This document shows, one piece after another, positions 1 through 6,505 of a stretch of DNA of 13,384 nucleotides. Both the position numbers and the translations under genes were made by a program. The notes beneath the pieces were generated by a model that had not been told where the DNA came from, searched no databases, and worked only from the letters and a program-made list of their open reading frames with translations. The stretch covers positions 1 to 13,384 of the forward strand of contig JANJUO010000037.1 of assembly GCA_024710535.1 (NCBI GenBank), written 5' to 3'. Source of the stretch: a bacterium (GTDB taxonomy: Bacteria; Bacteroidota; Ignavibacteria; Kapaibacteriales; UBA2268). Each line of letters opens with the position of its first letter. The first letter of the stretch is position 1.

Positions 1-32
1 ATAATAAAATTTTTGAATCAAGTAGAGTTGTT

Positions 33-1049
33 ATGAAAAATAGTCAAAAAATAGTTACAAATTCGTTCGTCAGCGAAATAAAGAGTATAATTCAGGACGC
101 CAAATCTAATGCCGTCCGCAGTATTGAATTTTTCAGAGTTCAGATGTATTGGCGACTTGGTGAACGTATATTTATTGAAGAACAGCAGGAAAAAGAACGT
201 GCTGATTACGGCACTTATTTGATTCGTAGTCTTGCTGAACAGATAGAACCCGAGTATGGAAGCGGGTTTTCAGCCCGTCAATTAGAACGATGCCGTCAGT
301 TTTATCGCACTTATCCAATTGCGACCGCACTGCGGACGCAATTGAACTGGTTTCAATATAAAATGCTCATTAGTATCGATGACAACGATAAACGTGAATA
401 TTACGAATTAGAATCGGTTAAGAATAATTGGACAGGACGCGAGTTGGAACGTCAGATTCATTCAAATCTTTACGAGAGATTATTGATGAGCAATGAAAAG
501 GAAAGTGTGTTGGCTGTTGCGAGAAATGAGCGAATACCTACCTCACCGCAAGAGATTATCAAGGATCCGATGGTTTTGGAATTTTTGGGGTTGGAGCGAA
601 AACCGCATTATTACGAGCAAGAATTAGAATCTGCTTTGATAGAGCATTTGCATAATTTTATGTTGGAATTGGGTAATGGTTTTTGTTTTGTTGCACGTCA
701 GAAGCGGCTATTAATTGAAGATGATGAATTTTTTGCTGACTTGGTGTTCTATAATCGCTTGTTGAAATGTTTTGTGATAATTGATATTAAAACACGGAAA
801 ATCACTCATCAGGATTTGGGACAACTACAAATGTATGTGAATTATTACGATAGAAAAGAAAAATTGTCGGACGAAAACCCAACAATTGGAATACTCCTAT
901 GTGCCAGCAAAAACAATGAGATGGTGAAAATGTCATTACCTGAAGACAACAGAAATATTTTAGCAAGCCAATATGAATTATATTTGCCAAGCGAGAAGCA
1001 ACTGCTTGCCGAATTGAAGAAAGAATTAGATTTAATGGATGGTAATTAA
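33..1049 (+). CDS. PDDEXK nuclease domain protein, YhcG/DUF1016 family
   Basis: This 338-residue protein has the two-part layout of the YhcG (DUF1016) family. An N-terminal helical domain (about 15-150) includes the GSGFSARQLERCRQFY and LNWFQYKMLISI stretches. A C-terminal PDDEXK-type nuclease fold (about 175-325) follows. Candidate catalytic residues are a glutamate in the YYEQELESALIEHL helix, Asp236 in FFADLVFY, Asp251 and Lys253 in IIDIK, and Gln264 in GQLQMYVNYY. Asp-x-Lys replaces the more common Glu-x-Lys and should still bind metal. Family members are predicted DNA nucleases often found near restriction and other defence genes; no such partner is visible here. Arginine is mostly CGN, whereas neighbours use much AGA, which hints at horizontal transfer. 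The ATG at 33 has no obvious Shine-Dalgarno site. The family call is firm; the biological role is open. Confidence 0.9.
   Translation: MKNSQKIVTNSFVSEIKSIIQDAKSNAVRSIEFFRVQMYWRLGERIFIEEQQEKERADYGTYLIRSLAEQIEPEYGSGFSARQLERCRQFYRTYPIATALRTQLNWFQYKMLISIDDNDKREYYELESVKNNWTGRELERQIHSNLYERLLMSNEKESVLAVARNERIPTSPQEIIKDPMVLEFLGLERKPHYYEQELESALIEHLHNFMLELGNGFCFVARQKRLLIEDDEFFADLVFYNRLLKCFVIIDIKTRKITHQDLGQLQMYVNYYDRKEKLSDENPTIGILLCASKNNEMVKMSLPEDNRNILASQYELYLPSEKQLLAELKKELDLMDGN
316..344. repeat. 29-bp near-perfect palindrome inside the nuclease gene
   Basis: Outer arms CAATTGCG (316-323) and CGCAATTG (337-344) and inner arms CCGCA (325-329) and TGCGG (331-335) are all perfectly complementary. They are separated by one A/A mismatch and a single central C. 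The element lies in frame in the coding sequence (around residues 95-104, IATALRTQL) and is richer in G and C than its surroundings. A hairpin or a protein-binding site is possible, but the codons may simply force it. Confidence 0.6.
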
Positions 1050-1100
1050 CAGACTCTCGAAAAAGTAGAATTATTAACCAAATAAAATCGATCCAATAAA

Positions 1101-1137
1101 AAAAACAGGAATGCAGAAATTCAGCATTCCTGTTTTT
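1101..1137. terminator. bidirectional intrinsic terminator between nuclease and hutH
   Basis: A perfect 14-bp inverted repeat lies 51 bases after the nuclease stop and 20 bases beyond the hutH stop. Its arms are AAAAACAGGAATGC (1101-1114) and GCATTCCTGTTTTT (1124-1137), with a 9-base loop. The core ACAGGAATGC stem is flanked by A's on one side and T's on the other, so each strand gets a stem followed by a U tract. This serves both converging genes. Confidence 0.88.
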
Positions 1138-1157
1138 GAAAATCATTTTCAGAAAAA

Positions 1158-2681
1158 TTATTCTAAAGATCCGATTAATTTTTCAACTTCATCAAGAATT
1201 TCTCCTGATTTTACTAATGCTTTCATTGCAGTATGATCTCTAAATAATGGACGATCTATATCGAGGAATTCTACATATTTTCTAACAACTTCTTTTGCTT
1301 TTGTTACGCCATTACCAAAAGTGAATTCTCTGAAATCCAATGCCTGAGCCGCTGCCATGAATTCAATGCCAAGAATTCCATAAGCGTTATCTAAGATTTG
1401 ACCATTTTTGATTGATGTATTCATACCCATCGATACGAAATCTTCCTGATCTGCGGCGGCAGGAATAGATTGAATTGAAGCTGGTGCGGAGAGAATTCTC
1501 TGCTCAACTATCAATGAATCTGCGGTGTATTGACTGAGCATCAATCCCGAAAACATTCCGGCGCCCTTTGTTAAAAATGAAGGCAAACCAACACTTAATG
1601 CAGGATTAAGTAAGCGATTCAATCGGCGTTCCGACAATACTGATACCATTGTAATTGCTGCGCCAGCCATATCCATCGGTAAAGCAATTGGAGAACCTTG
1701 GAAATTTGCACCTGTTAATGTAAGATTTTCGTCGGGAATGAAAATCGGGTTATCGCCAACGCCATTGAGTTCGATTTCAACTTGTGTTTTTGCATAAAGA
1801 ATTGCATCATGAGCTGTTCCGATTACTTGCGGAGTGGAACGCATTGAGTATGCATCTTGCACTTTGGTTTTCATTTTGCCGGTCATCAAATCGCTTCCTT
1901 CAAGAAGTGTGCGAATTGAATTTGCAGATCGCATTGCTCCTGAAAATCCCCTTAATTGATGTAATCTAACATCATAAGGTTTCAAATTTGCAAGAAGTGC
2001 TTCAAGCGACATAGCCGCCGCAATCTCTGCCTGCTTGAGCCATCTGTTGAAATCGTACAATTGAATAGCCGCCATTGCAGTTAATAAATTAGAGCCGTTA
2101 ATTGTTGCCAAGCCGTCTCTTGCCTGCAATCCCGGTATAGCAATTCCAGCTTTTTCGAATGCTTCTTTCGAAGACATCAGATTTCCTTCATAAAATGCTT
2201 CGCCTTCACCAAGCAAACATAATGCAACTTGAGACATTGGAGCCAAATCTCCACAGGCACCAACCGATCCTTTTTGGCAAACAAAAGGAGTAACGCCTTT
2301 GTTTAGCATTTCAACCAAAGTTTGAGTGATTTCAGGACGGCATCCTGAGTTTCCGTGTGCATGAACATTGATTCTACCTGCCATTGCTCCACGTACATAT
2401 TCGATTGGAGCAGGATCGCCAATACCTGCAGAATGATTATAAATTAAATACTTCTGAAAATCTTTAATTTGCTCGTCGTTCAATACAATTTCGGAAAATT
2501 CCCCAATTCCAGTATTCACACCATACATAATTTCGTGATTTTCAATCTTCTTTTCAAGTAAAGATCTGCATTTTACAATTCTCTGCAAAGCATCGGGGCA
2601 AAGTTCGACTTTTTCACCAAATCTTGCAATTTGTACTAATTTCTCTATTGTTAAGCCGGCACCGTTTAAAATAATAGCCAT
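1158..2681 (-). CDS. hutH: Histidine/aromatic amino acid ammonia-lyase (HAL family, MIO enzyme)
   Basis: The 507 residues match the normal length of bacterial histidine ammonia-lyase, which converts L-histidine to trans-urocanate plus ammonia in the cytoplasm. HAL landmarks are in place: Tyr53 in MYGVNTGIG, His83 in NHSAG, Asn195 in INGSN, Tyr278 and Arg281 in YSMRS, Phe327 in ANFQG, Met381, and Glu413 in DQEDFVSM. His83, Met381 and Glu413 favour a histidine-type over a phenylalanine-type pocket. The cofactor-forming triad is Ala142-Cys143-Gly144 rather than Ala-Ser-Gly. The published S143C mutant of Pseudomonas HAL is active, so this enzyme is probably functional. No hutU, hutI or hutG is nearby, so it may be an orphan degradation step or have another aromatic substrate. 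The ATG at 2681 is supported by GAGG at 2689-2692. Confidence 0.88.
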   Translation of the reverse strand: MAIILNGAGLTIEKLVQIARFGEKVELCPDALQRIVKCRSLLEKKIENHEIMYGVNTGIGEFSEIVLNDEQIKDFQKYLIYNHSAGIGDPAPIEYVRGAMAGRINVHAHGNSGCRPEITQTLVEMLNKGVTPFVCQKGSVGACGDLAPMSQVALCLLGEGEAFYEGNLMSSKEAFEKAGIAIPGLQARDGLATINGSNLLTAMAAIQLYDFNRWLKQAEIAAAMSLEALLANLKPYDVRLHQLRGFSGAMRSANSIRTLLEGSDLMTGKMKTKVQDAYSMRSTPQVIGTAHDAILYAKTQVEIELNGVGDNPIFIPDENLTLTGANFQGSPIALPMDMAGAAITMVSVLSERRLNRLLNPALSVGLPSFLTKGAGMFSGLMLSQYTADSLIVEQRILSAPASIQSIPAAADQEDFVSMGMNTSIKNGQILDNAYGILGIEFMAAAQALDFREFTFGNGVTKAKEVVRKYVEFLDIDRPLFRDHTAMKALVKSGEILDEVEKLIGSLE

Positions 2682-2688
2682 TTCAGAA

Positions 2689-2692
2689 CCTC
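2689..2692 (-). promoter_or_regulatory. hutH Shine-Dalgarno site
   Basis: GAGG on the minus strand, 7 bases before the hutH ATG, fixes the start. The leader just upstream of the ATG (GAGGTT..TGAA, then ATGGCTATT) is nearly the same as that of gap in this window. Confidence 0.7.
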
Positions 2693-2727
2693 AAAATCAA
2701 AATATAAAAATGTCATAAAACATAAAG

Positions 2728-2735
2728 CAAAATTA
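2728..2735 (-). promoter_or_regulatory. candidate hutH promoter -7 box
   Basis: TAATTTTG on the minus strand matches the Bacteroidota TAnnTTTG element and lies 46 bases upstream of the hutH ATG. No good TTTG -33 box is seen at the expected spacing, so this is a match to one half of the consensus in AT-rich DNA. Confidence 0.4.
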
Positions 2736-2736
2736 A

Positions 2737-2757
2737 ATATTATTAAGGAAATAATAT
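2737..2757. promoter_or_regulatory. 8-5-8 palindrome in the hutH promoter region
   Basis: Arms ATATTATT (2737-2744) and AATAATAT (2750-2757) are perfectly complementary around a 5-base spacer, AAGGA. The element sits directly upstream of the candidate -7 box, where a repressor operator could lie. It is made only of A and T, so chance is a real possibility. Confidence 0.3.
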
Positions 2758-2875
2758 AGATTTATTTGAAATTCAAATTGGTGAGCAATCAGTTTAGATG
2801 TTGGAATTTGATTTTTATTCATAAATTTGGGGATTGGGAATCTGTTGTCTGTTGCAATAGATTGGATTCAGCAAT

Positions 2876-2893
2876 GCAAATGCGACCATTTGC
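2876..2893. other. perfect hairpin in the hutH-upstream gap
   Basis: Arms GCAAATG (2876-2882) and CATTTGC (2887-2893) are perfectly complementary with a CGAC tetraloop. A second, AT-only stem follows: GAATTATT (2902-2909) with AATAATTC (2919-2926), and a T run in its loop. No gene could be assigned to 2760-2940. The first hairpin could be a terminator remnant or part of a small RNA. Its T run is not adjacent, so neither reading is secure. Confidence 0.35.
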
Positions 2894-2944
2894 CTGAAAT
2901 CGAATTATTTTTTTTGAGAATAATTCAGTAGGCATTAGATATAG

Positions 2945-3388
2945 AAAGAAGAGCAAGAAGCAGGTGCAGAAGTCAACGGTTTTGTTAAAATTGTTACAAA
3001 GTTTTCCTGAATCGCAGAGAATTTAACTGAACGCATTTCAAAACTGTCTTCTGAAAAGTTATTATCAACTATAGCCAGTATAAATACATCAAAAAAAGTT
3101 AATAAAAATGAAAATTATGAATGTGAAAAATCTAAAAAAGACCAGAAAATCATTAAAAATGCTGAATGAAAATCAAAAAAAGTTAACAAAAATATCAATT
3201 TGGTTGAGTGGTTTTAATAATTCGATAAATCGGAATCCATTGACCACGCTACGGAAACCATTGACCACCCAACGGAAACCATTGACCACGCTACGGAATC
3301 CATTGACCACGCTACGGAAATCGTTGACCACGCTACGGAAATCGTTGACCACGCTACGGAGAACACTAACCACCCTGATTTTGGCTAA
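2945..3388 (+). pseudogene. decayed 3' part of an unidentified gene with heptad repeats
   Basis: One plus-strand frame reads like protein over about 148 codons but is cut by in-frame stops at 3008, 3167, 3215 and 3218. The segments include KEEQEAGAEVNGFVKIVTKF, then ENLTERISKLSSEKLLSTIA, then SKKVNKNENYECEKSKKDQK, and finally a repeat tail of IDHATET-type heptads closing with a TAA at 3386. The composition is that of a helical, charged protein. All pieces stay in the same frame, which points to nonsense decay rather than random sequence. The 5' end may have shifted frame near 2945, because ALDIE in another frame would join naturally. Two overlapping frames (3108-3452 plus, 3173-3487 minus) are also open, but both look like by-products of the 21-bp periodicity. 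The family is not recognised. Confidence 0.45.
3231..3377 (+). repeat. 21-bp tandem repeat array (six copies plus one degenerate)
   Basis: Units begin at 3231, 3252, 3273, 3294, 3315, 3336 and 3357 (last one degenerate). Each contains the core TTGACCACGCTACGGAA with variation mostly at two or three positions. The unit is about half G+C, clearly above the surrounding DNA. Twenty-one bases is seven codons, so every frame keeps its phase. In the frame ending at 3386 it encodes I/V-D-H-A/P-T-E-x, which has coiled-coil-like spacing of I/V and A. Copies 5 and 6 are identical and the edge copies diverge, as expected for growth by slippage. Confidence 0.92.
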
Positions 3389-3402
3389 AAACAGCCATTT
3401 TT
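3382..3402 (+). terminator. short terminator at the end of the repeat-tailed remnant
   Basis: Stem TGGCT (3382-3386) with AGCCA (3393-3397), a loop of six bases, followed by five T's (3398-3402). It overlaps the TAA of the remnant frame, which supports a plus-strand gene having ended here. The stem is only 5 bp. Confidence 0.4.
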
Positions 3403-3619
3403 CAAAGAACATTGAAAAACGGTCTTGTTTGATGGACTTTCTCCTCAAATAAAAAAATATAATTTCAATCTTCAATTCCCAAAACAAGTGGAGTCCATAT
3501 TATATTCTAATCTATTTTTTTTCAATGCTATGCTTTTTCTATACCAAATCCATTTAGTTTTACAAGAGCATTTTTTTCGTCTGATTAAATATTTTATTTT
3601 CAAATGATTAGAATTTCCA

Positions 3620-3627
3620 TATTTTTG
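3620..3627 (+). promoter_or_regulatory. candidate -7 box for the 3647 gene
   Basis: TATTTTTG matches TAnnTTTG. TTTT at 3597-3600 lies 19 bases upstream, where TTTG is expected. Transcription from it would start near 3634, which argues against the GTG at 3632 and for one of the ATGs from 3647 on. Confidence 0.45.
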
Positions 3628-3646
3628 TATTGTGATTTGGTGGTTG

Positions 3647-4273
3647 ATGAATGTTATGAGAATGTCAATGGTTAGAATCAAAGTAATTATAAGTATTTTT
3701 GTTTGCTTGATTAGTTTCAATTATGCTTTTTCGCAATTTCTTGAAGATAATAAATTTTATTTTTCAGGGGAAGTGAATTTGGGAAATTATTTTGGTATTG
3801 ATTTTAATCTTAACTTGGTTCAAAATGAAAACTATACATATAAAATTGGATTTAGTAAATTCATGCGAAAACCCGAATCCCAACCTGAAAATTTTTCGCC
3901 CGGATTGTTACCAACAATGCTCACTTTTGGTTTAGCAAATCCTTTCGACCAAATTGATAATTATCAAATTAGCTTCGGAAAAATTTACAAATTGAACAAA
4001 AGTGGATCAGTACGAACAAATCTAAATGTTGGATTAGGGTATTCGATTCTCAAAGAGCCAATTAATTGGGTAGGAATTGACGATGGATTTATTGGACCAA
4101 ATTATGAATGGGATTATGGTGAGAGTTACTTTATTAGTTTGATTATTAATTCCAAATTCGAATTTATTATAAAAAATTGGATTGGCTTAACTGTTTCTCC
4201 AATGTTGCTAATAAACAGCGAGACCATTTACTTTGGAATTGGTTTTGGAACAATTGTTGGCTATTTGAAATAG
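3647..4273 (+). CDS. small secreted beta-barrel-like protein, unassigned
   Basis: About 208 residues from this ATG. A Sec signal peptide (VRIKVIISIFVCLISFNYAFS, probable cleavage before QFLED) is followed by alternating hydrophobic/polar strands rich in G, Y, F and N, such as GEVNLGNYFGIDFNLNLV, YTYKIGFSKF, LNVGLGYSI and ETIYFGIGFGTIVGYL. This resembles small outer-membrane beta-barrel proteins of Bacteroidota, so an outer membrane location is inferred. No specific family is recognised, and the last residue is Lys rather than the aromatic residue typical of barrels. The frame opens with a GTG at 3632, but in-frame ATGs lie at 3647, 3656, 3662 and 3668. The ATG at 3668 gives the neatest signal peptide, so the start is uncertain by up to 7 codons from the one given. 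It stands alone, with its own promoter-like box. Confidence 0.7.
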   Translation: MNVMRMSMVRIKVIISIFVCLISFNYAFSQFLEDNKFYFSGEVNLGNYFGIDFNLNLVQNENYTYKIGFSKFMRKPESQPENFSPGLLPTMLTFGLANPFDQIDNYQISFGKIYKLNKSGSVRTNLNVGLGYSILKEPINWVGIDDGFIGPNYEWDYGESYFISLIINSKFEFIIKNWIGLTVSPMLLINSETIYFGIGFGTIVGYLK

Positions 4274-4324
4274 TATCAAGCCATATCTCAAAGAAAACAT
4301 CTTTTAAAATTGGGATTTAATTGC

Positions 4325-4332
4325 TAATTTTG
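4325..4332 (+). promoter_or_regulatory. candidate -7 box for the 4386 gene
   Basis: TAATTTTG matches TAnnTTTG, 53 bases before the ATG. TTTT at 4302-4305 sits 19 bases upstream in place of the TTTG -33 element, the same arrangement as before the preceding gene. Confidence 0.42.
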
Positions 4333-4385
4333 CATAGTTATTGACTAGAGGATGATATTTTTTTGATTATAATTAGATTTAAATT

Positions 4386-5291
4386 ATGACTGAACGTAAC
4401 AATGAAAGCGATTTCAAAATTAAATTCGACGGGCAACAAAATCAAGTTGACGCTCAAATTTTAATTAGTAGTTTGATACACACTACTACTGTAATTCAAG
4501 AATTGAATAAGAATTTGAATACAGGAAAAAACATTGAAATTAAAGTAAAAGCTTTAGAGAAAGGTAGTTTTCTTATTCACCTTGAACTAATTGAATCAAT
4601 GATGGATTCGGTATTGAATTTTTTAAATAAGGAAAATATAATTTTTGCTTCCGCTATCATTAGTGGACTTGTTGGATTGATTGAAATTAAAAAACACCTA
4701 AAAGGGAAAAAACCTAAAGATCTTAAAGCTGATGGGAGTAATGTTATTATTATAAATGAAAACAACAATGTTTTAAACATTAGCAGTACAATTTTTAGTA
4801 TTTATGAAAATAATCCAACAATAAATGATGCGATTTCTCAAAACTTCGATATCATTGATAATGATCCTGCTATTTCTGCGTTCGAAATAACTAACAAAGA
4901 TGAAGTCCCTTATGTGAGAATAGAAAGAGAAGATTTTAAAGATTTAAGTATTAAATCTGAATTCATAGATAAGAACTCTAAAAATTTTATCGAATTAACC
5001 AGATTAAACATCGTAAGAGTTTCTTTTGAAGAGAATTTGAAATGGGATTTTTATTATAGGGGAAATAAGATTTCAGCCCGTATAAGCGACCCTAAATTTT
5101 ATGAGCTTATTGATAAGGGCGAGTCATTTGCAAAAGGTGATACTTTGGAAGTTGAATTACAAATAAATCAAATTTTCGAAGATAGCGTAAATACTTTTAT
5201 TAATAAATCGTATCAAGTAAACAGAATACTCAACCACTTTAAAAGAGATGAGCAAATTAAAATGAATTTCGAATCTAATAATGATATTTAA
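4386..5291 (+). CDS. conserved-looking hypothetical protein, 301 residues
   Basis: I do not recognise a named family. Three parts can be seen. Residues 10-75 form a compact alpha/beta segment (FKIKFDGQQNQVDAQILIS.., then IEIKVKALEKGSFLIHLELI). Residues 84-100 form a hydrophobic stretch (IIFASAIISGLVGLIEI), perhaps one membrane helix or a buried helix, followed by a basic patch KKHLKGKKPKDLK. Residues 175-285 form a second domain with LKWDFYYRGNKISARISD, a FAKGDTLEVELQI strand pair and a closing YQVNRILNHF. The layout recalls uncharacterised proteins seen in accessory regions of many bacteria, but that is memory and not a search. It lacks a signal peptide, so a cytoplasmic or inner-membrane place is likely. 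It is flanked by gaps of 112 and 141 bases and is probably monocistronic. Confidence 0.75.
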   Translation: MTERNNESDFKIKFDGQQNQVDAQILISSLIHTTTVIQELNKNLNTGKNIEIKVKALEKGSFLIHLELIESMMDSVLNFLNKENIIFASAIISGLVGLIEIKKHLKGKKPKDLKADGSNVIIINENNNVLNISSTIFSIYENNPTINDAISQNFDIIDNDPAISAFEITNKDEVPYVRIEREDFKDLSIKSEFIDKNSKNFIELTRLNIVRVSFEENLKWDFYYRGNKISARISDPKFYELIDKGESFAKGDTLEVELQINQIFEDSVNTFINKSYQVNRILNHFKRDEQIKMNFESNNDI

Positions 5292-5326
5292 TAAATTTTA
5301 AAGTACAGATTTATCATCAAATAATT

Positions 5327-5351
5327 CTGGATATTTAGTTCTACTATCCAG
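5327..5351. other. hairpin downstream of the 4386 gene
   Basis: Perfect 7-bp arms CTGGATA (5327-5333) and TATCCAG (5345-5351) with an 11-base loop, 36 bases after the stop codon. No U tract follows on either strand, so it is not a classical intrinsic terminator; it may protect the 3' end. Confidence 0.35.
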
Positions 5352-5432
5352 ACTCAACAATAATACTTTCCTCAAATTGAAATTTGGTACATAATTTGTT
5401 TTGATTAATTTTTTGATTATTTTGTGAAATCA

Positions 5433-6464
5433 ATGAGATTATTTTTTGTATTTCTGCTGATTGTGATTAATGCGACTTTGCCAATTCAATCGCAATTGAG
5501 AATAAAAGCAGTTGGCGATGTGATGCCCGGTTCTTATACTCCAAATGTCAGAATTCCAAGCGATTCAGGCAAAGTAATGATAGAATCTATTGGCGATTAT
5601 CTGAAAAATGCTGATTTGAGAATTGGAAATTTCGAGGGTGCTTTTGTGAAAGAAGGTATCAAACCTAATAAATGTAGCGAATCATCACGAAAAAAGAATG
5701 AATGCTTTGAATTTGGTGTGCCGGAATATCTTGCAAAAATGCTTCCTGAAATGGGCTTTAATGCCATGACTTTCGATAATAATCATTGCAACGATTATGG
5801 TAGTAGCGGCTATTTGAATACGCTCTATGTTTTTGATGAAATTGGAATACCAATTGCCGGGCAGAGAATGCCAATTTCTTTTAAAATCAAAAATAAGAAA
5901 ATTGCTCTTGTTGCATTTGGATTCGATAAAAATTCTTACAAAATTACAAATCTCGATCAAACAAGTCAGGTAATTCAGCAATTAAAAAAGGAAAGTGATA
6001 TTGTTATTGTTTCTTTTCATGGAGGTGCGGAAGGCAAAAAAGCATTATATATTGCTGATTCTACCGAGTATTTTTTGGGAGGAAATCGTGGAAATGTTAT
6101 TCAATTTGCAAGAACTGCAATCGATGCAGGTGCGGATTTTGTTTTCGGACATAGTCCTCACGTTTTGAGAGCAGTTGAGCTTTATAAAGGCAAGTTGATT
6201 GCTTATTCAATGGGGAATTTTCTCACTTACGGGCATTTTAATTTAAGCGGTGTAAATGGAATAACAGCAATTTTGGATGTTACAATTGATGAAAGCAATG
6301 GCAATTTTCTTAGCGGAAAGATTATTCCATTTAAACAAAAAAAGCCGGGTATCCCCTATTTTGATACTGAAGGTGAAGCAATAGAACTGATGCAAAAATT
6401 AGTTTCTGCATATAAAGATGCAAATTTGATTATTGATGATAGTGGTGAAATTATCAAAAAATAG
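5433..6464 (+). CDS. exported CapA-family metallophosphatase-like protein
   Basis: This 343-residue protein shows the full motif series of the CapA/PgsA family (poly-gamma-glutamate biosynthesis type, calcineurin-like metallophosphatase fold). The motifs are AVGDVMPG (Asp29), IGNFEGAF (Glu68), FDNNHCNDYG (Asn117, His118), SFHGGAEG (His196), FGHSPHVLRAVELYKGKLIAYSMGNFL (His240, His243). These residues would bind metal ions. An N-terminal signal peptide (MRLFFVFLLIVINATLPIQS) places it in the periplasm or cell envelope. No capB or capC partner is nearby, so polyglutamate synthesis is not implied; a generic envelope phosphoesterase is as likely. The frame also has a GTG at 5424, three codons upstream. 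I prefer the ATG because it gives a compact basic signal-peptide start; neither has a clear Shine-Dalgarno site. Confidence 0.85.
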   Translation: MRLFFVFLLIVINATLPIQSQLRIKAVGDVMPGSYTPNVRIPSDSGKVMIESIGDYLKNADLRIGNFEGAFVKEGIKPNKCSESSRKKNECFEFGVPEYLAKMLPEMGFNAMTFDNNHCNDYGSSGYLNTLYVFDEIGIPIAGQRMPISFKIKNKKIALVAFGFDKNSYKITNLDQTSQVIQQLKKESDIVIVSFHGGAEGKKALYIADSTEYFLGGNRGNVIQFARTAIDAGADFVFGHSPHVLRAVELYKGKLIAYSMGNFLTYGHFNLSGVNGITAILDVTIDESNGNFLSGKIIPFKQKKPGIPYFDTEGEAIELMQKLVSAYKDANLIIDDSGEIIKK

Positions 6465-6505
6465 TTGCACATTTATATTCTTACAAATATTTGCAATTAA
6501 TTCAT

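Noticed and set aside
802..1146. 114-residue minus-strand frame opposite the nuclease 3' end
   Set aside because: Shadow of the nuclease gene running through the bidirectional terminator; no coding features.
3231..3377. The 21-bp units as a CRISPR array
   Set aside because: The copies are directly adjacent with no unique spacers, and no cas gene is present.
3108..3452. 114-residue plus-strand frame (MKIMNVKNLKK..., LTTLRKP repeats) as a real gene
   Set aside because: It is very basic, proline-broken and held open by the 21-bp periodicity. The overlapping frame ending at 3386 has a more protein-like composition, so this one is probably a by-product.
3173..3487. 104-residue minus-strand frame (SVVNGFR repeats) as a real gene
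   Set aside because: Open for the same periodic reason; no ribosome site and no protein-like flanks.
3409..3500. ATGGACT and AGTCCAT about 55 bases apart as inverted repeats of a mobile element
   Set aside because: Only 7 bp, no transposase-like frame between them and no target duplication seen.
3632..3646. GTG at 3632 as start of the beta-barrel-like gene
   Set aside because: It would lie at or before the predicted transcription start of the TATTTTTG box and adds an unlikely IWWL segment before the signal peptide.
5380..5432. TAATTTG/TATTTTG stretches before the CapA-type gene as a promoter
   Set aside because: None keeps the full TAnnTTTG spacing; AT-rich background explains them.
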